Positions 8,253-17,217 of a stretch of 64,000 nt of DNA are shown here, piece by piece. The notes under the pieces were generated by a model, which worked only from the letters and a program-made list of their open reading frames with translations, searched no databases and was not told the origin of the DNA. Position 1 is the stretch's first letter. Every line of letters starts with the position of its first letter. The position numbers and the translations under genes were made by a program. This stretch comes from Vineibacter terrae (GTDB lineage Bacteria; Pseudomonadota; Alphaproteobacteria; Reyranellales; Reyranellaceae), in NCBI RefSeq assembly GCF_008039615.1, contig NZ_VDUZ01000010.1, positions 62,001 through 126,000 of the forward strand, given 5' to 3'.

Positions 8253-8661
8253 GGCATCGAACATCGGTGTAATCTTCTTGTTCTTCCGCTGAGAATTTAG
8301 TAGGATGTCTGATGCGCGCTTTCCGGTCCATCGTCCCGGCCGGCACGCCGCCAGTGGCCGCGACCGGGCCGTCACCTTTCCATCGAGGGGCACCAAAATG
8401 CGAAGCCTCGTTGGCCGTTCGCTCGGCTGGACTGGAAATAGCGCCATCTGCGCAATCGCCGCAGTGGGCTTCGCGGCGAATGCAAGCGCTTGCAGCTCCA
8501 AACGAATTCGGAACGGCGCTATCAGCGCAATTGGCGCAGACGGTTCGCGCGGATGTCCCCTGTTTCCGGCCGGCCGGAAACCCGATGCGGGACGAATCCT
8601 GGTTTTCCACACCCGACCTGGCCGAAGATAGCGTCCAACAACCATTTCACCCCTCGGTCCG
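8253..8661 (+). other. Gene-free stretch upstream of dnaE with two perfect palindromes
   Basis: No convincing gene is seen in these 409 bases. They hold a perfect 14-base palindrome TGCAAGCGCTTGCA (8481-8494) and a perfect 20-base palindrome made of GTTTCCGGCC (8562-8571) followed by its reverse complement (to 8581). A short AT-richer patch (8270-8310) may hold a promoter. A frame from 8398 encodes 77 residues with a signal-like start, but the rest of it is not protein-like. Confidence 0.5.
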
Positions 8662-11600
8662 ATGTCCTTCGCTCCTTTCGTCCATCTGCGCGTGCGTTCG
8701 GCCTATTCCCTGGCCGAGGGCGCGATCAAGCTCGACAAGCTGGCGTCATTGACCAAGTCGATGATGATGCCGGCGGTGGCCGTCACCGACCGCGACAACC
8801 TGTTCGGGGCGCTCGAGTTCGGGCAGTACGCCGCCGGCGCCGGCGTGCAGCCGATCATCGGCTGCGACCTGGCGATCAGGCGCGAGGAGGAGGGCGGCAT
8901 CGCCGGCGCGATCAAGGCGCCGCAGGCCGACTGGCTGGCGCTGCTGGCCCAGAATGAGCAGGGCTACCTCAACCTGCTGCACCTCGTGAGCGCCGCCCAT
9001 CTGCGCTTCAAGACCGGCACGCTGTCGGCCATCCCGCTCGGCGAGCTGGAGGGCCATACCGACGGGCTGATCGCCTTGACCGGCGGCGCTGCCGGCGCGC
9101 TCGGCCGCCTGCTCGCCGACCGCCAGGAGGTGGCCGCCGGCCACCTGCTGGACCGGCTCAAGGACTTGTTTCCCGATCGTCTCTACATCGAGCTGCAGCG
9201 TCACGGCGAGGCTGTCGAGCGGCGCGTCGAGCCGATGCTGATCGATCTCGCCTACAGCCACAGCCTGCCGCTGGTGGCGACCAACGATGCGCATTTCGCG
9301 GCCGCCGACATGTTCGAGGCGCACGACGTGCTGATGTGCATCGCGCAGGGCACGCTGCATGATGATCCCAACCGCCGCCGGCTGACGCCGGAGCACTGGC
9401 TGAAGCCGGCCGATGCGATGCGCACCCTGTTCGCCGATCTGCCGGAGGCCTGCGACAACACGCTGGTGGTGGCGCGGCGCTGCGCCTACATGCCCGAGCC
9501 GCGCAAGCCGATCCTGCCGCGCTATCCCAAGCTGGGCGAGCGTTCCGAAGGCGAGGCGTTGCGCGAGATGGCCGAGACAGGCCTCGTGGCCCTGCGCGAT
9601 GCCGGCCGGCTGGCCGAGGGCATCGCCTTCTCCGAATACGAGAAGCGGCTGGCCTACGAGGTCGCGATGATCGACCGCATGGGCTTCTCCGGCTACTTCC
9701 TGATCGTCGCCGACTTCATCGCCTGGGGGAAGGATCACGACGTGCCGATCGGCCCGGGCCGCGGCTCGGGCGCCGGCTCGCTGGTCGCCTGGGCGCTGAA
9801 GATCACCGACCTCGACCCGCTGCGCTGGGGCCTGCTGTTCGAGCGCTTCCTCAATCCCGAGCGCGTGTCGATGCCGGACTTCGATATCGACTTCTGCCAG
9901 GACAAGCGCGGCCGGGTCATCAAGTACGTGCGCGACGAGTACGGCGCCGACCGCGTCGCCTCGATCATCACCTTCGGCAAGCTGCAGGCGCGCGCCGTGC
10001 TGCGCGACGTCGGCCGCGTGCTGGGCATGCCCTACGGCCAGGTCGATCGCATCTGCAAGCTGGTGCCCAACAACCCGGCCAAGCCGGTGACCCTGGCGCA
10101 GGCGCTGGAGAGCGAGCCGCTGCTGAAGGAGCAGTACCAGGATCCCGAGATCAAGCGGCTGATCGATCTGGCGCTGCGCCTGGAGGGCCTCTACCGCAAC
10201 GCCTCGACCCACGCCGCCGGCGTGGTGATCGGCGACAGGCCGCTCGATCAGCTGGTGCCGCTGTTCCGCGACAGCGACGACCAGAGCCAGCTGCCCGCCA
10301 CCATGTTCAACATGAAGTGGGTCGAGACGGCGGGGCTGGTGAAGTTCGACTTCCTGGGGCTGAAGACGCTGACGGTGCTGGAGAAGGCCGTCGAGCTGAT
10401 CGGGCGCGACAGGATCAATCTGGCATCGCTGCCGCTGGAGGATACGCCGACCTACCGCATGCTGGCGCGCGGCGACGTGTCGGGCGTGTTCCAGCTCGAA
10501 GGCAGCGGCATGCGTGACGTGCTGCGCAAGCTGCGGCCCGACCGCTTCGAGGACATCATCGCCGTCGTGGCGCTCTATCGCCCGGGTCCGATGGAGAACA
10601 TTCCCAGCTACATCAAGCGCAAGCAGAAGGAGGAGCCGATCGACCATCTGCATCCGATGCTGGAGGGCATCCTCAAGGAGACCTACGGCATCATCATCTA
10701 CCAGGAGCAGGTGATGCAGATCGCGCAGGTGCTGGCCGGCTACTCGCTGGGCGGCGCCGACCTCCTGCGCCGCGCGATGGGCAAGAAGATCAAGGCGGAG
10801 ATGGACGCCCAGCGCGCCATCTTCATCGAAGGCGCGCAGAAGAACGGCGTGGCTGCGGCCCAGGCTTCCTCGATCTTCGACCAGGTCGACAAGTTCGCAG
10901 GCTACGGCTTCAACAAATCGCACGCGGCCGCCTACGCGCTGGTCTCGTATCACACGGCCTATCTGAAGGCGAACTACGCCGTCGAGTTCATCGCCGCCTC
11001 GATGACGCTCGATATGGGCAACACCGACAAGCTGTCGCTGTTCCGCCGCGAGCTCGACCGCCAGAAGGTCGCCATGCTGGCGCCCGACGTGAACGCCTCG
11101 GGCGCCGAGTTCTCGGTCGAGACGACGGATGACGGCAAGAAGGCCGTGCGCTATGCGCTGGGCGCCATCAAGGGCATCGGCCGCGAGGCGATGGAGACAC
11201 TGGTGCAGGAGCGGCGCGCCAGAGGGCCGTTCAAGACCCTGTGGGATTTCGCCGAGCGCCTGGACAACCGCGTGCTCAACAAGCGGCAGCTCGAGAACCT
11301 GGTGCGCGCCGGCGCCTTCGATTCGCTGAACAACAACCGCGCCCAGACCTTCCAGGCGATCGAAAGCCTGATCAAGCACTCCAACGCCACGCATGAAAGC
11401 CGCCGCAGCGACCAGGTGGCGCTGTTCGGCGACGATACCGCCGCGCGGCGCCCGCCGCTGCCCAAGGTCAGCGACTGGTCGGCCATGGAGCGCCTGGATC
11501 ACGAGATGGCCGCGATCGGCTTCTACTTCTCGTCGCACCCGCTGGCCGCCTATGCCCGCAGCCTGGAGCGCCTGGGCGTGGTGCGCGCCGCCGACCTGCC

Positions 11601-12102
11601 GGCCCGGCTGCAGCATGGCGGCGGGCGCGTGAAGCTGGCGGGCACGGTGATCGACAAGGCCGAGCGCACCTCGGCCAAGGGCAACCGCTTCGCCTTCGTC
11701 TCGGTGTCCGACGCATCGGGCAATTTCGAGCTCACCGTCTTCAGCGAGGTGCTGGGCGCCAAGCGCGATCTGCTGCAGCCGGGCATGGCGATCCTGGTGT
11801 CGGCCGACGGCCGGCTGGACGGCGAGCAGGTCAAGCTCACGACCCAGACCGTCGAGAAGCTCGACGATGCCGTGCAGCATGCCGCGGCCGGCCTGCGCAT
11901 CACGCTCAACGACCCGACGGCGCTGAGCCGCCTGAAGGAGATCATCGGCCAGTCCAAGGGGCGCGGCCGCATCAGCCTGCTGATGCCGGTCGATGGCGAC
12001 GACGAGGCCGAGGTGGCGCTGCCGGGCGGCTATGCCGTCGCGCCCGGCATGCGCGAAAGCCTGGCCCGCATCGAAGGCGTCACCCAGGTCGAGGAGGTGT
12101 GA
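8662..12102 (+). CDS. dnaE: DNA polymerase III alpha subunit
   Basis: Replicative polymerase of the chromosome. The 1146-residue product has the PHP domain at the N terminus (HLRVRSAYSLAEGAIK, about 8-23), the C-family palm with catalytic aspartates in MPDFDIDFC (Asp406 and Asp408 plus Asp410), fingers, a helix-hairpin-helix region with GYGFNKSHAAAYA (about residue 750), and a C-terminal OB fold (about 990-1070). Length and the N-terminal motif fit DnaE1 rather than the shorter mutagenic DnaE2. In relatives it usually follows lolD; here about 6.7 kb separate them. A family A palindrome begins 5 bases after the stop. Confidence 0.97.
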   Translation: MSFAPFVHLRVRSAYSLAEGAIKLDKLASLTKSMMMPAVAVTDRDNLFGALEFGQYAAGAGVQPIIGCDLAIRREEEGGIAGAIKAPQADWLALLAQNEQGYLNLLHLVSAAHLRFKTGTLSAIPLGELEGHTDGLIALTGGAAGALGRLLADRQEVAAGHLLDRLKDLFPDRLYIELQRHGEAVERRVEPMLIDLAYSHSLPLVATNDAHFAAADMFEAHDVLMCIAQGTLHDDPNRRRLTPEHWLKPADAMRTLFADLPEACDNTLVVARRCAYMPEPRKPILPRYPKLGERSEGEALREMAETGLVALRDAGRLAEGIAFSEYEKRLAYEVAMIDRMGFSGYFLIVADFIAWGKDHDVPIGPGRGSGAGSLVAWALKITDLDPLRWGLLFERFLNPERVSMPDFDIDFCQDKRGRVIKYVRDEYGADRVASIITFGKLQARAVLRDVGRVLGMPYGQVDRICKLVPNNPAKPVTLAQALESEPLLKEQYQDPEIKRLIDLALRLEGLYRNASTHAAGVVIGDRPLDQLVPLFRDSDDQSQLPATMFNMKWVETAGLVKFDFLGLKTLTVLEKAVELIGRDRINLASLPLEDTPTYRMLARGDVSGVFQLEGSGMRDVLRKLRPDRFEDIIAVVALYRPGPMENIPSYIKRKQKEEPIDHLHPMLEGILKETYGIIIYQEQVMQIAQVLAGYSLGGADLLRRAMGKKIKAEMDAQRAIFIEGAQKNGVAAAQASSIFDQVDKFAGYGFNKSHAAAYALVSYHTAYLKANYAVEFIAASMTLDMGNTDKLSLFRRELDRQKVAMLAPDVNASGAEFSVETTDDGKKAVRYALGAIKGIGREAMETLVQERRARGPFKTLWDFAERLDNRVLNKRQLENLVRAGAFDSLNNNRAQTFQAIESLIKHSNATHESRRSDQVALFGDDTAARRPPLPKVSDWSAMERLDHEMAAIGFYFSSHPLAAYARSLERLGVVRAADLPARLQHGGGRVKLAGTVIDKAERTSAKGNRFAFVSVSDASGNFELTVFSEVLGAKRDLLQPGMAILVSADGRLDGEQVKLTTQTVEKLDDAVQHAAAGLRITLNDPTALSRLKEIIGQSKGRGRISLLMPVDGDDEAEVALPGGYAVAPGMRESLARIEGVTQVEEV

Positions 12103-12107
12103 TGGCT

Positions 12108-12191
12108 TTTTTCGGACCGCGCGCGTCCACGCGCGCTCATGATCCGGCGCTGCCGCGCCGGTGCGCGCGCGGACGCGCGCGGTCCGAAAAA
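12108..12191. repeat. Composite palindrome, family A, copy 2
   Basis: Two 29-base arms (12108-12136 and 12163-12191) match at 28 positions in inverted orientation. Each arm contains a small hairpin with a two-base loop (left: GCGCGCGT-CC-ACGCGCGC). A third hairpin CCGGCGC-TGCC-GCGCCGG sits in the centre (12144-12161). TCATGATCC follows the left hairpin. It fills the space between dnaE and the DUF72 gene. The outer T and A runs are part of the stem, so this is not a standard intrinsic terminator. Confidence 0.85.
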
Positions 12192-12199
12192 CCAGCCCC

Positions 12200-13255
12200 G
12201 TGACCGACCAGCTCTTCATGTTCGAGCCGCCGGCGCCGGCGCGGCGGGCGGGGGCGTTGCCGGCGCCGGCGCCCGATTCGCCGCTGCGCCTGCAGCCGCC
12301 CGCCGGGCTCTATCTCGGCACGTCGTCGTGGTCGTTCCCGGGCTGGAAGGACCTGGTGTGGGACGGCGCGTACGCGACCGAGACCCTGGCGCGCAGCGGG
12401 CTCGCCGCCTATGCCGGGGTCGGCCTGTTGCGCAGCGTCGGCATCGACCGCACCTACTACGAGCCGATCGATGCCGCCGCCTTCGCGGCCTATGCCGCGC
12501 AGGTCCGCGACGGCTTCCGCTTCCTGGTCAAGGCGCCGCAGCTGGTGACCGACGCCGTCATTCGCACCGAGACGGGGCAGGGGCGGGCGCCCAACGCCTG
12601 CTATCTCGACAGCGCCATCGCCACCGACCGCTTCGTGGTGCCGGCGATGGAAGGGCTGCGCGACAAGGCGGGTCCCCTGGTGTTCCAGCTGCCGCCGGCG
12701 CCGCGCGACATCCTGCGCGATGCCGCCGCCTGGGTGGAGCGCCTGGGCCTCTTCCTCGAGGCGCTGCCGCGCGATGTCGGCGGCCGCCGGCCGATCTATG
12801 CCGTGGAGCTGCGCAATCCCGAGCTGCTGACGCCGCGGCTGATGCGCACGCTGCGCGATGTCGGGGCCCGCTACGTCGTCGGGCTGCACGACCGCATGCC
12901 GCCGGCGGCGCGGCAGGTGAACGCCCTGCGCGTGCTCGATGGCTGCCCCGACGGTCCCTATGCGCCGGCCGGTCCGGTGATCGTGCGCTGGAACCTGAGG
13001 CCCGGCTTCCGCTACGAGCAGGCCAGGAGCCGCTACGCTCCCTTCGACCGCCTGGTCGACGAGGATCCCGACACGCGCCACGCGCTCGCGCTGCTGGCCG
13101 ACGACGTCCTGGCGCCGGGCCAGGCGATCTGGATCATCGCCAACAACAAGGCCGAAGGCAGCGCGCCGCTGACCCTGCTGCGGCTTTTCCAGGCGCTTCT
13201 GGCGATCAGAGAAAGTCGCCCAGATAGGGCTGACCCGGCCCCAGCGCCGCCTTGA
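12200..13255 (+). CDS. DUF72 (YecE-family) protein
   Basis: A 351-residue member of the DUF72/YecE family, a TIM-barrel-like fold of unsettled function. Family features seen: LYLGTSSWSFPGWKDLVW near residue 35, an IDRTYYEPID segment, FLVKAPQLVT, and YAVELRNPELL. The start is uncertain: GTG 12200 comes just after the palindrome, and ATG 12218 (MFEPP) is the alternative. An ATG at 12161 lies inside the palindrome and was rejected. The 3' end overlaps the convergent gene by 50 bases. Confidence 0.85.
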   Translation: MTDQLFMFEPPAPARRAGALPAPAPDSPLRLQPPAGLYLGTSSWSFPGWKDLVWDGAYATETLARSGLAAYAGVGLLRSVGIDRTYYEPIDAAAFAAYAAQVRDGFRFLVKAPQLVTDAVIRTETGQGRAPNACYLDSAIATDRFVVPAMEGLRDKAGPLVFQLPPAPRDILRDAAAWVERLGLFLEALPRDVGGRRPIYAVELRNPELLTPRLMRTLRDVGARYVVGLHDRMPPAARQVNALRVLDGCPDGPYAPAGPVIVRWNLRPGFRYEQARSRYAPFDRLVDEDPDTRHALALLADDVLAPGQAIWIIANNKAEGSAPLTLLRLFQALLAIRESRPDRADPAPAPP

Positions 13256-13715
13256 CCTTGAACGGCAGCGGGTTGAGGCCCTTCCACTGCGGGATGCCCG
13301 AGCCCGGCGGGTACGTCTCGATGGCGGAGTGGTCGATGACCGGAATCACCTTGGCCAGGCGCTGGTGGCCGCTGATCGAGAACTGGGTGGCGATCTGGCG
13401 CTCTTTGAAGCGTCGCACGTCGGCGGCGCTCCAGCCTTGGTCCTTGATCAGCAGCTGCTCCTGCACCGGCGGCGGGGTGGTGTGCTTGAGGTGACCCTGC
13501 ACCATGCCACCCGAGAAATGGGTGTAGCCATGCATCGCGTAGTCGTCGGGCCTGGGCAGGCGGGTCATGAAGAAGAGGTACCAGCCCTGCGACAATCGGC
13601 CGGGCCGGAAGCCGATCCGCCGCTCCAGCTCGGCCGGCGACTGCCCGCGGATGAAATGCAGCTGCAGGAAATAGCCCCTCATGTCGATGATGTCGCCAAC
13701 CCTGAACGCGGCCAT
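13206..13715 (-). CDS. Conserved protein of unknown function
   Basis: A 169-residue soluble protein I do not recognise. Features: RVGDIIDMRGYFLQLHFIRG at the start, a predicted beta-rich N-terminal half, and SGGMVQGHLKHTTPP in the middle. The phrase about a long IGFRPGRLSQGWYLFFM segment suggests a small-molecule or nucleotide-interacting fold, but this is a guess. ATG 13715 is used because a GGGAAC-type ribosome site and a plausible promoter (13749-13778) lie upstream; longer starts would run into that promoter. Confidence 0.65.
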   Translation of the reverse strand: MAAFRVGDIIDMRGYFLQLHFIRGQSPAELERRIGFRPGRLSQGWYLFFMTRLPRPDDYAMHGYTHFSGGMVQGHLKHTTPPPVQEQLLIKDQGWSAADVRRFKERQIATQFSISGHQRLAKVIPVIDHSAIETYPPGSGIPQWKGLNPLPFKVKAALGPGQPYLGDFL

Positions 13716-13748
13716 GACAGTTCCCAACCTCAAAGAAAAATTTATAAC

Positions 13749-13778
13749 TGAATAGTCACTTTTTATGAGTGCCGTCAA
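13749..13778 (-). promoter_or_regulatory. Candidate sigma70-type promoter for the gene at 13715
   Basis: Reading the minus strand, TTGACG (13778-13773) and TATTCA (13754-13749) are separated by 18 bases in an AT-rich patch. The -10 element is 33 bases upstream of the ATG at 13715. Confidence 0.4.
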
Positions 13779-13875
13779 GGAATGGCGAGATCATTCAGCG
13801 CCCGCTGTCGCGACCTCTTGCAAAGCTGGCGGCGGCCCTGTATCACGCGCGCCATCTCGCACGCGGGGCTGCGGT

Positions 13876-13944
13876 CGGCGGGGAGAAATCCCGCCGTTCG
13901 CTCCGGTGTCCGCAAGGACGACCCCCGCGGAGGCTCAACCGGAG
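13876..13944 (+). promoter_or_regulatory. Structured rpsB leader, possible ribosome-site sequestration
   Basis: Three pairings can be drawn: CGGCGGG/CCCGCCG (13876-13896), a GTCC-GCAA-GGAC hairpin with a GNRA loop (13908-13919), and CTCCGG (13901-13906) with CCGGAG (13939-13944). The last one covers the start of the rpsB ribosome site GGAGAAGG. Feedback control of rpsB-tsf by S2 through the leader is known in Escherichia coli; its use here is inference. Confidence 0.4.
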
Positions 13945-13952
13945 AAGGTTAG

Positions 13953-14747
13953 ATGACGATTCCATCGTTCACGATGCGTCAGCTGCTGGAAGCTGGCGTG
14001 CATTTCGGCCACCACACCCGCCGCTGGAACCCCAAGATGAAGCCGTACCTGTTCGGGGTGCGCAACGGGGTGCACATCATCGATCTGACGCAGACCGTGC
14101 CCCTGCTGGAGCAGGCGATGCGGGTCGTGCGCGACACGGTGGCCGCGGGCGGGCGCGTGCTCTTCGTCGGCACCAAGCCGGCAGCGGCCGAGCGCGTCGC
14201 CGAGGGGGCGCGGCGCTGCGGCCAGTACTTCGTCAACCACCGCTGGCTCGGCGGCATGATGACCAACTGGCAGACCATCTCGGCCTCGATCAAGCGGCTG
14301 CGCGAGCTCGACGACAAGCTGGCCGGTGACGTGGTCGGCCTGACCAAGAAGGAGACGCTGGACCTGTCGCGCGAGCGCGACAAGCTCGAGCGCTCGCTGG
14401 GCGGCATCAAGGAGATGGGCGGCCTGCCTGACATCCTGATCGTGATCGACACCAACAAGGAGGCGATCGCGGTGCAGGAGGCGCGCAAGCGCGGCATCCC
14501 GATCGTGGCCATCCTGGACAGCAACTCCGATCCGGACGGCATCACCTATCCGGTGCCGGGCAACGACGACGCCATCCGCGCCATCTCGCTGTATTGCGAG
14601 CTGCTGTCGGGCGCCGTGCTCGACGGCATCCGCGAGGAGATCAAGGCGTCGGGCGGTGATATCGGCGAGGTCGCCGAGCCGCTGCCGGAGGAGCTGCCGG
14701 ACGTGACCGAGTTGGCGCCCGAGGAAAGCCCGGCCCCGGCTGCCTGA
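13953..14747 (+). CDS. rpsB: 30S ribosomal protein S2
   Basis: Structural protein of the small ribosomal subunit, bound between head and body near bS1. The 264 residues carry the S2 signatures: [22 protein letters not shown] at the start, the [13 protein letters not shown] segment near residue 75, [12 protein letters not shown] near 95, and [20 protein letters not shown] near 160. The C-terminal tail is acidic and proline-rich as in other Alphaproteobacteria. GGAGAAGG lies 5 bases before ATG 13953. It heads the cluster rpsB-tsf-pyrH-frr. Confidence 0.98.
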   Translation: MTIPSFTMRQLLEAGVHFGHHTRRWNPKMKPYLFGVRNGVHIIDLTQTVPLLEQAMRVVRDTVAAGGRVLFVGTKPAAAERVAEGARRCGQYFVNHRWLGGMMTNWQTISASIKRLRELDDKLAGDVVGLTKKETLDLSRERDKLERSLGGIKEMGGLPDILIVIDTNKEAIAVQEARKRGIPIVAILDSNSDPDGITYPVPGNDDAIRAISLYCELLSGAVLDGIREEIKASGGDIGEVAEPLPEELPDVTELAPEESPAPAA

Positions 14748-14796
14748 GCCGCCCCTGCACATGACGTATTCGGGGCGGCCGGTCGCATGACCGGCC
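14748..14796 (+). terminator. Two overlapping, mutually exclusive hairpins between rpsB and tsf
   Basis: GCCGCCCC (14748-14755) pairs with GGGGCGGC (14772-14779). GGCCGGTC (14777-14784) pairs with GACCGGCC (14789-14796). The two helices share bases 14777-14779, so they compete. No T-run follows, so partial termination or RNA processing is more likely than a full stop. Confidence 0.5.
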
Positions 14797-14827
14797 GTCT
14801 CGCATTGCAAGACATGGAGACCCGACA

Positions 14828-15763
14828 ATGGCCGAGATTACCGCCGCCCTGGTGAAGGAGCTTCGCGAGAAGACCGGCGCCGGCATGATGGACTGCAAGA
14901 AGGCGTTGAACGAGACCGGGGGCGACCTCGAGGCGGCGATCGACTGGCTGCGCAAGAAGGGCTTGTCGGCGGCGGCCAAGAAGGCCGGCCGCGTCGCGGC
15001 CGAGGGCCTGGTCGGCGTGGTCGCCGACGGCACGGCGGGCGCCCTGGTCGAGGTCAATTCCGAGACCGACTTCGTGGCCCGCAACGACCTGTTCCAGGCG
15101 TTCGTGCAGACGGCCGCGCAGCAGGCGCTGGCCAACGACGGCGACATCGCCAAGGTCGCCACGGCTGCCTATCCCGGCACCGGCCGTGACGTGCATGGCG
15201 AGCTCACCCACCTGATCGCCACCATCGGCGAGAACATGTCGCTGCGTCGCGCTCGCCGCCTGGCGGTGTCGCGGGGCGTGGTGGCCAGCTACGTGCACTC
15301 GGCCGTGAGCCCGTCGCTGGGCAAGATCGGCGTGCTGGTGGCGCTCGAATCGGCCGGCGACAAGGCCAAGCTGGCGGCGTTCGGCAAGCAGCTCGCCATG
15401 CACATCGCCGCGGCCAACCCGCAGTCGATCTCGACCGCCGACCTCGACCCGGCGGCCGTCGAGCGCGAGCGCAAGGTGCAGCTGGATGTGGCCGGCCAGA
15501 CCGCCAAGACGCCGGAGATCGCCGCCAAGATGGTCGAGGGCCGGCTGCGCAAGTTCTACCAGGACGTCGTCCTGCTGGAGCAGACCTATGTGATCGACGG
15601 CGAAAGCAAGGTCGCCAAGGCGATCGAGGCGGCAGGCAAGGATGCCGGGGCGCCGGTCAAGCTCGTCGGCTTCGCCCGCTTCGCGTTGGGCGAGGGCATC
15701 GAGAAGAAGCAGGATGATTTCGCCGCCGAGGTCGCGGCCCAGGCCGGCCTGCCCAAGGCCTAG
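14828..15763 (+). CDS. tsf: Translation elongation factor Ts
   Basis: Guanine-nucleotide exchange factor that recycles EF-Tu. The 311-residue product has the N-terminal UBA-like domain with [16 protein letters not shown] (about 10-25) and the core signature [15 protein letters not shown] (about 75-90). Length is typical of alphaproteobacterial EF-Ts. It is transcribed with rpsB. A strong hairpin at 15780-15813 follows and may lower read-through into pyrH. Confidence 0.98.
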   Translation: MAEITAALVKELREKTGAGMMDCKKALNETGGDLEAAIDWLRKKGLSAAAKKAGRVAAEGLVGVVADGTAGALVEVNSETDFVARNDLFQAFVQTAAQQALANDGDIAKVATAAYPGTGRDVHGELTHLIATIGENMSLRRARRLAVSRGVVASYVHSAVSPSLGKIGVLVALESAGDKAKLAAFGKQLAMHIAAANPQSISTADLDPAAVERERKVQLDVAGQTAKTPEIAAKMVEGRLRKFYQDVVLLEQTYVIDGESKVAKAIEAAGKDAGAPVKLVGFARFALGEGIEKKQDDFAAEVAAQAGLPKA

Positions 15764-15779
15764 GCGGTCACAACAAGGT

Positions 15780-15813
15780 CTCCACCGCATCTGGCAAGGT
15801 TGATGCGGTGGAG
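15780..15813 (+). terminator. Stem-loop between tsf and pyrH
   Basis: CTCCACCGCATC (15780-15791) and GATGCGGTGGAG (15802-15813) form a perfect 12-base stem with a 10-base loop. CACAAAATA follows, so there is no T-run in the plus direction. It probably separates rpsB-tsf from pyrH-frr by processing or partial termination. Confidence 0.6.
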
Positions 15814-15898
15814 CACAAAATACCGTGCGTGGGGGGACGGCTGGTGTAATATCCGCCGTTGCCCCTGGTCCGTCGGCAACAAGACAAAGAGTTCAGGC

Positions 15899-16627
15899 AT
15901 GTCCGCTGCACCTACCTATCGCCGTGTGCTGATCAAGCTGTCCGGCGAAGGGCTAATGGGCGAGCGCGAGTATGGCCTGGATCCCAAGATGCTGGGCGCG
16001 ATCGCGCGCGAGATCAGCACCGTGCACGCCATGGGCGTCGAGGTGTGCATCGTGATCGGCGGCGGCAACATCTTCCGGGGCGTGGCCGGAGCAGCCAGCG
16101 GCATGGAGCGGGCCAGCGCCGACTACATGGGCATGCTGGCCACGGTGATCAATTCGCTCGCCCTGCAGAGCGCGCTGGAGAAGACCGGCCTGCACACCCG
16201 CGTCCTCTCGGCCATCCCGATGACCACCGTCTGCGAGCCCTATATCCGCCGCCGCGCGGTGCGTCATATGGAGAAGGGCCGCATCGTGATCTTCGCCGCC
16301 GGCACCGGCAACCCGTTCTTCACCACCGACACCGCCGCCGCCCTGCGCGCGGCCGAGATGGGCGTGGGGGCCATGATGAAGGCCACCCAGGTCGATGGCG
16401 TCTATTCCGCCGACCCCCTCAAGCATCCGGACGCCGAGCGCTACGACCGGCTGACCTACATGGATGTCCTTTCCCGTGACCTGCAGGTGATGGACGCGTC
16501 GGCCATCTCGCTGGCGCGTGAGAACCGTATCCCGATCGTCGTGTTCGACCTGCATCGCGCCGGTAGCCTGGCCGAGGTCATGCGTGGCGAAGGTACATTC
16601 ACCATCATCAGTGATGACAAGGAGTGA
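15899..16627 (+). CDS. pyrH: UMP kinase
   Basis: Phosphorylates UMP to UDP with ATP in pyrimidine nucleotide synthesis; a hexamer of the amino-acid-kinase fold. The 242 residues show KLSGEGLMG (about 15-23), IGGGNIFRG (about 56-64), an [19 protein letters not shown] segment (about 137-155) and [13 protein letters not shown] (about 160-173). ATG 15899 was chosen as the family start; a longer frame from 15800 runs through the intergenic hairpin. The stop overlaps the frr ribosome-site region. Confidence 0.97.
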   Translation: MSAAPTYRRVLIKLSGEGLMGEREYGLDPKMLGAIAREISTVHAMGVEVCIVIGGGNIFRGVAGAASGMERASADYMGMLATVINSLALQSALEKTGLHTRVLSAIPMTTVCEPYIRRRAVRHMEKGRIVIFAAGTGNPFFTTDTAAALRAAEMGVGAMMKATQVDGVYSADPLKHPDAERYDRLTYMDVLSRDLQVMDASAISLARENRIPIVVFDLHRAGSLAEVMRGEGTFTIISDDKE

Positions 16628-16632
16628 TGGTC

Positions 16633-17190
16633 ATGGCCGCTGCCGACCTCAAGGAATTTGAGAAGCGCATGCAGGGCGCGATCGATGCGCTCAAGAAGGA
16701 ATTTGCCGGCTTGCGCACGGGGCGCGCCTCGGTGAGCCTGCTCGATCCGGTGGTGGTCGAGGCCTACGGCCAGCGTCTGCCGCTCAACCAGTGCGGCACC
16801 GCCAGCGCGCCCGAGCCGCGGCTGCTGTCGGTCCAGGTCTGGGACAAGGGGCTGGTCGTCGCGGTGCAGAAGGCGATCCGCGAAGCCGGCCTGGGCCTCA
16901 ACCCCTCGGCCGACGGCACGCTGGTGCGGGTGCCGATCCCCGAGCTGAACGAGGAGCGGCGCAAGGAGCTGACCAAAGTCGCCCACAAATACGCCGAGCA
17001 GGCGCGGGTGGCGGTGCGCAACGTCCGCCGCGACGGCATGGAAGACCTGAAGAAGGCGGAGAAGGACAAGTCCATCTCCCAGGACGAGCATCGCCGTCTG
17101 CACGAGGAGGTCCAGAAGATGACCGACCGGTTCGTCAAGATCGCGGACGAGACGCTGGCCTCCAAGGAAAAGGAGATCATGACGGTCTGA
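16633..17190 (+). CDS. frr: Ribosome recycling factor
   Basis: Works with EF-G to split the post-termination ribosome. The 185-residue product matches the usual length exactly. It shows [15 protein letters not shown] (about 25-39), [16 protein letters not shown] (about 99-114) and [14 protein letters not shown] (about 130-143). Two other in-frame starts (16624, 16627) exist, but AAGGAG at 16619-16624 is 8 bases from ATG 16633 and only 2 from 16627, which decides the start. Its ribosome site overlaps the end of pyrH, indicating coupling. Confidence 0.97.
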   Translation: MAAADLKEFEKRMQGAIDALKKEFAGLRTGRASVSLLDPVVVEAYGQRLPLNQCGTASAPEPRLLSVQVWDKGLVVAVQKAIREAGLGLNPSADGTLVRVPIPELNEERRKELTKVAHKYAEQARVAVRNVRRDGMEDLKKAEKDKSISQDEHRRLHEEVQKMTDRFVKIADETLASKEKEIMTV

Positions 17191-17217
17191 GGCGCCTCTT
17201 CCGTCCGCCTGCCGGCA

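Noticed and set aside
8398-8631. Possible 77-residue secreted protein before dnaE
   Set aside because: The start looks signal-like, but the rest is arginine/glycine-rich without protein character, and the region is dominated by palindromes.
12107-12191. Intrinsic terminator after dnaE
   Set aside because: The T-run precedes the stem and the A-run follows it on both strands; these bases pair with each other, so it is a long palindrome of family A instead.
8746-12219. Very long open frame on the minus strand opposite dnaE
   Set aside because: It mirrors dnaE codon by codon, has skewed composition rich in H, R, Q and L, and no recognisable domain. It is a by-product of high G+C codon use.
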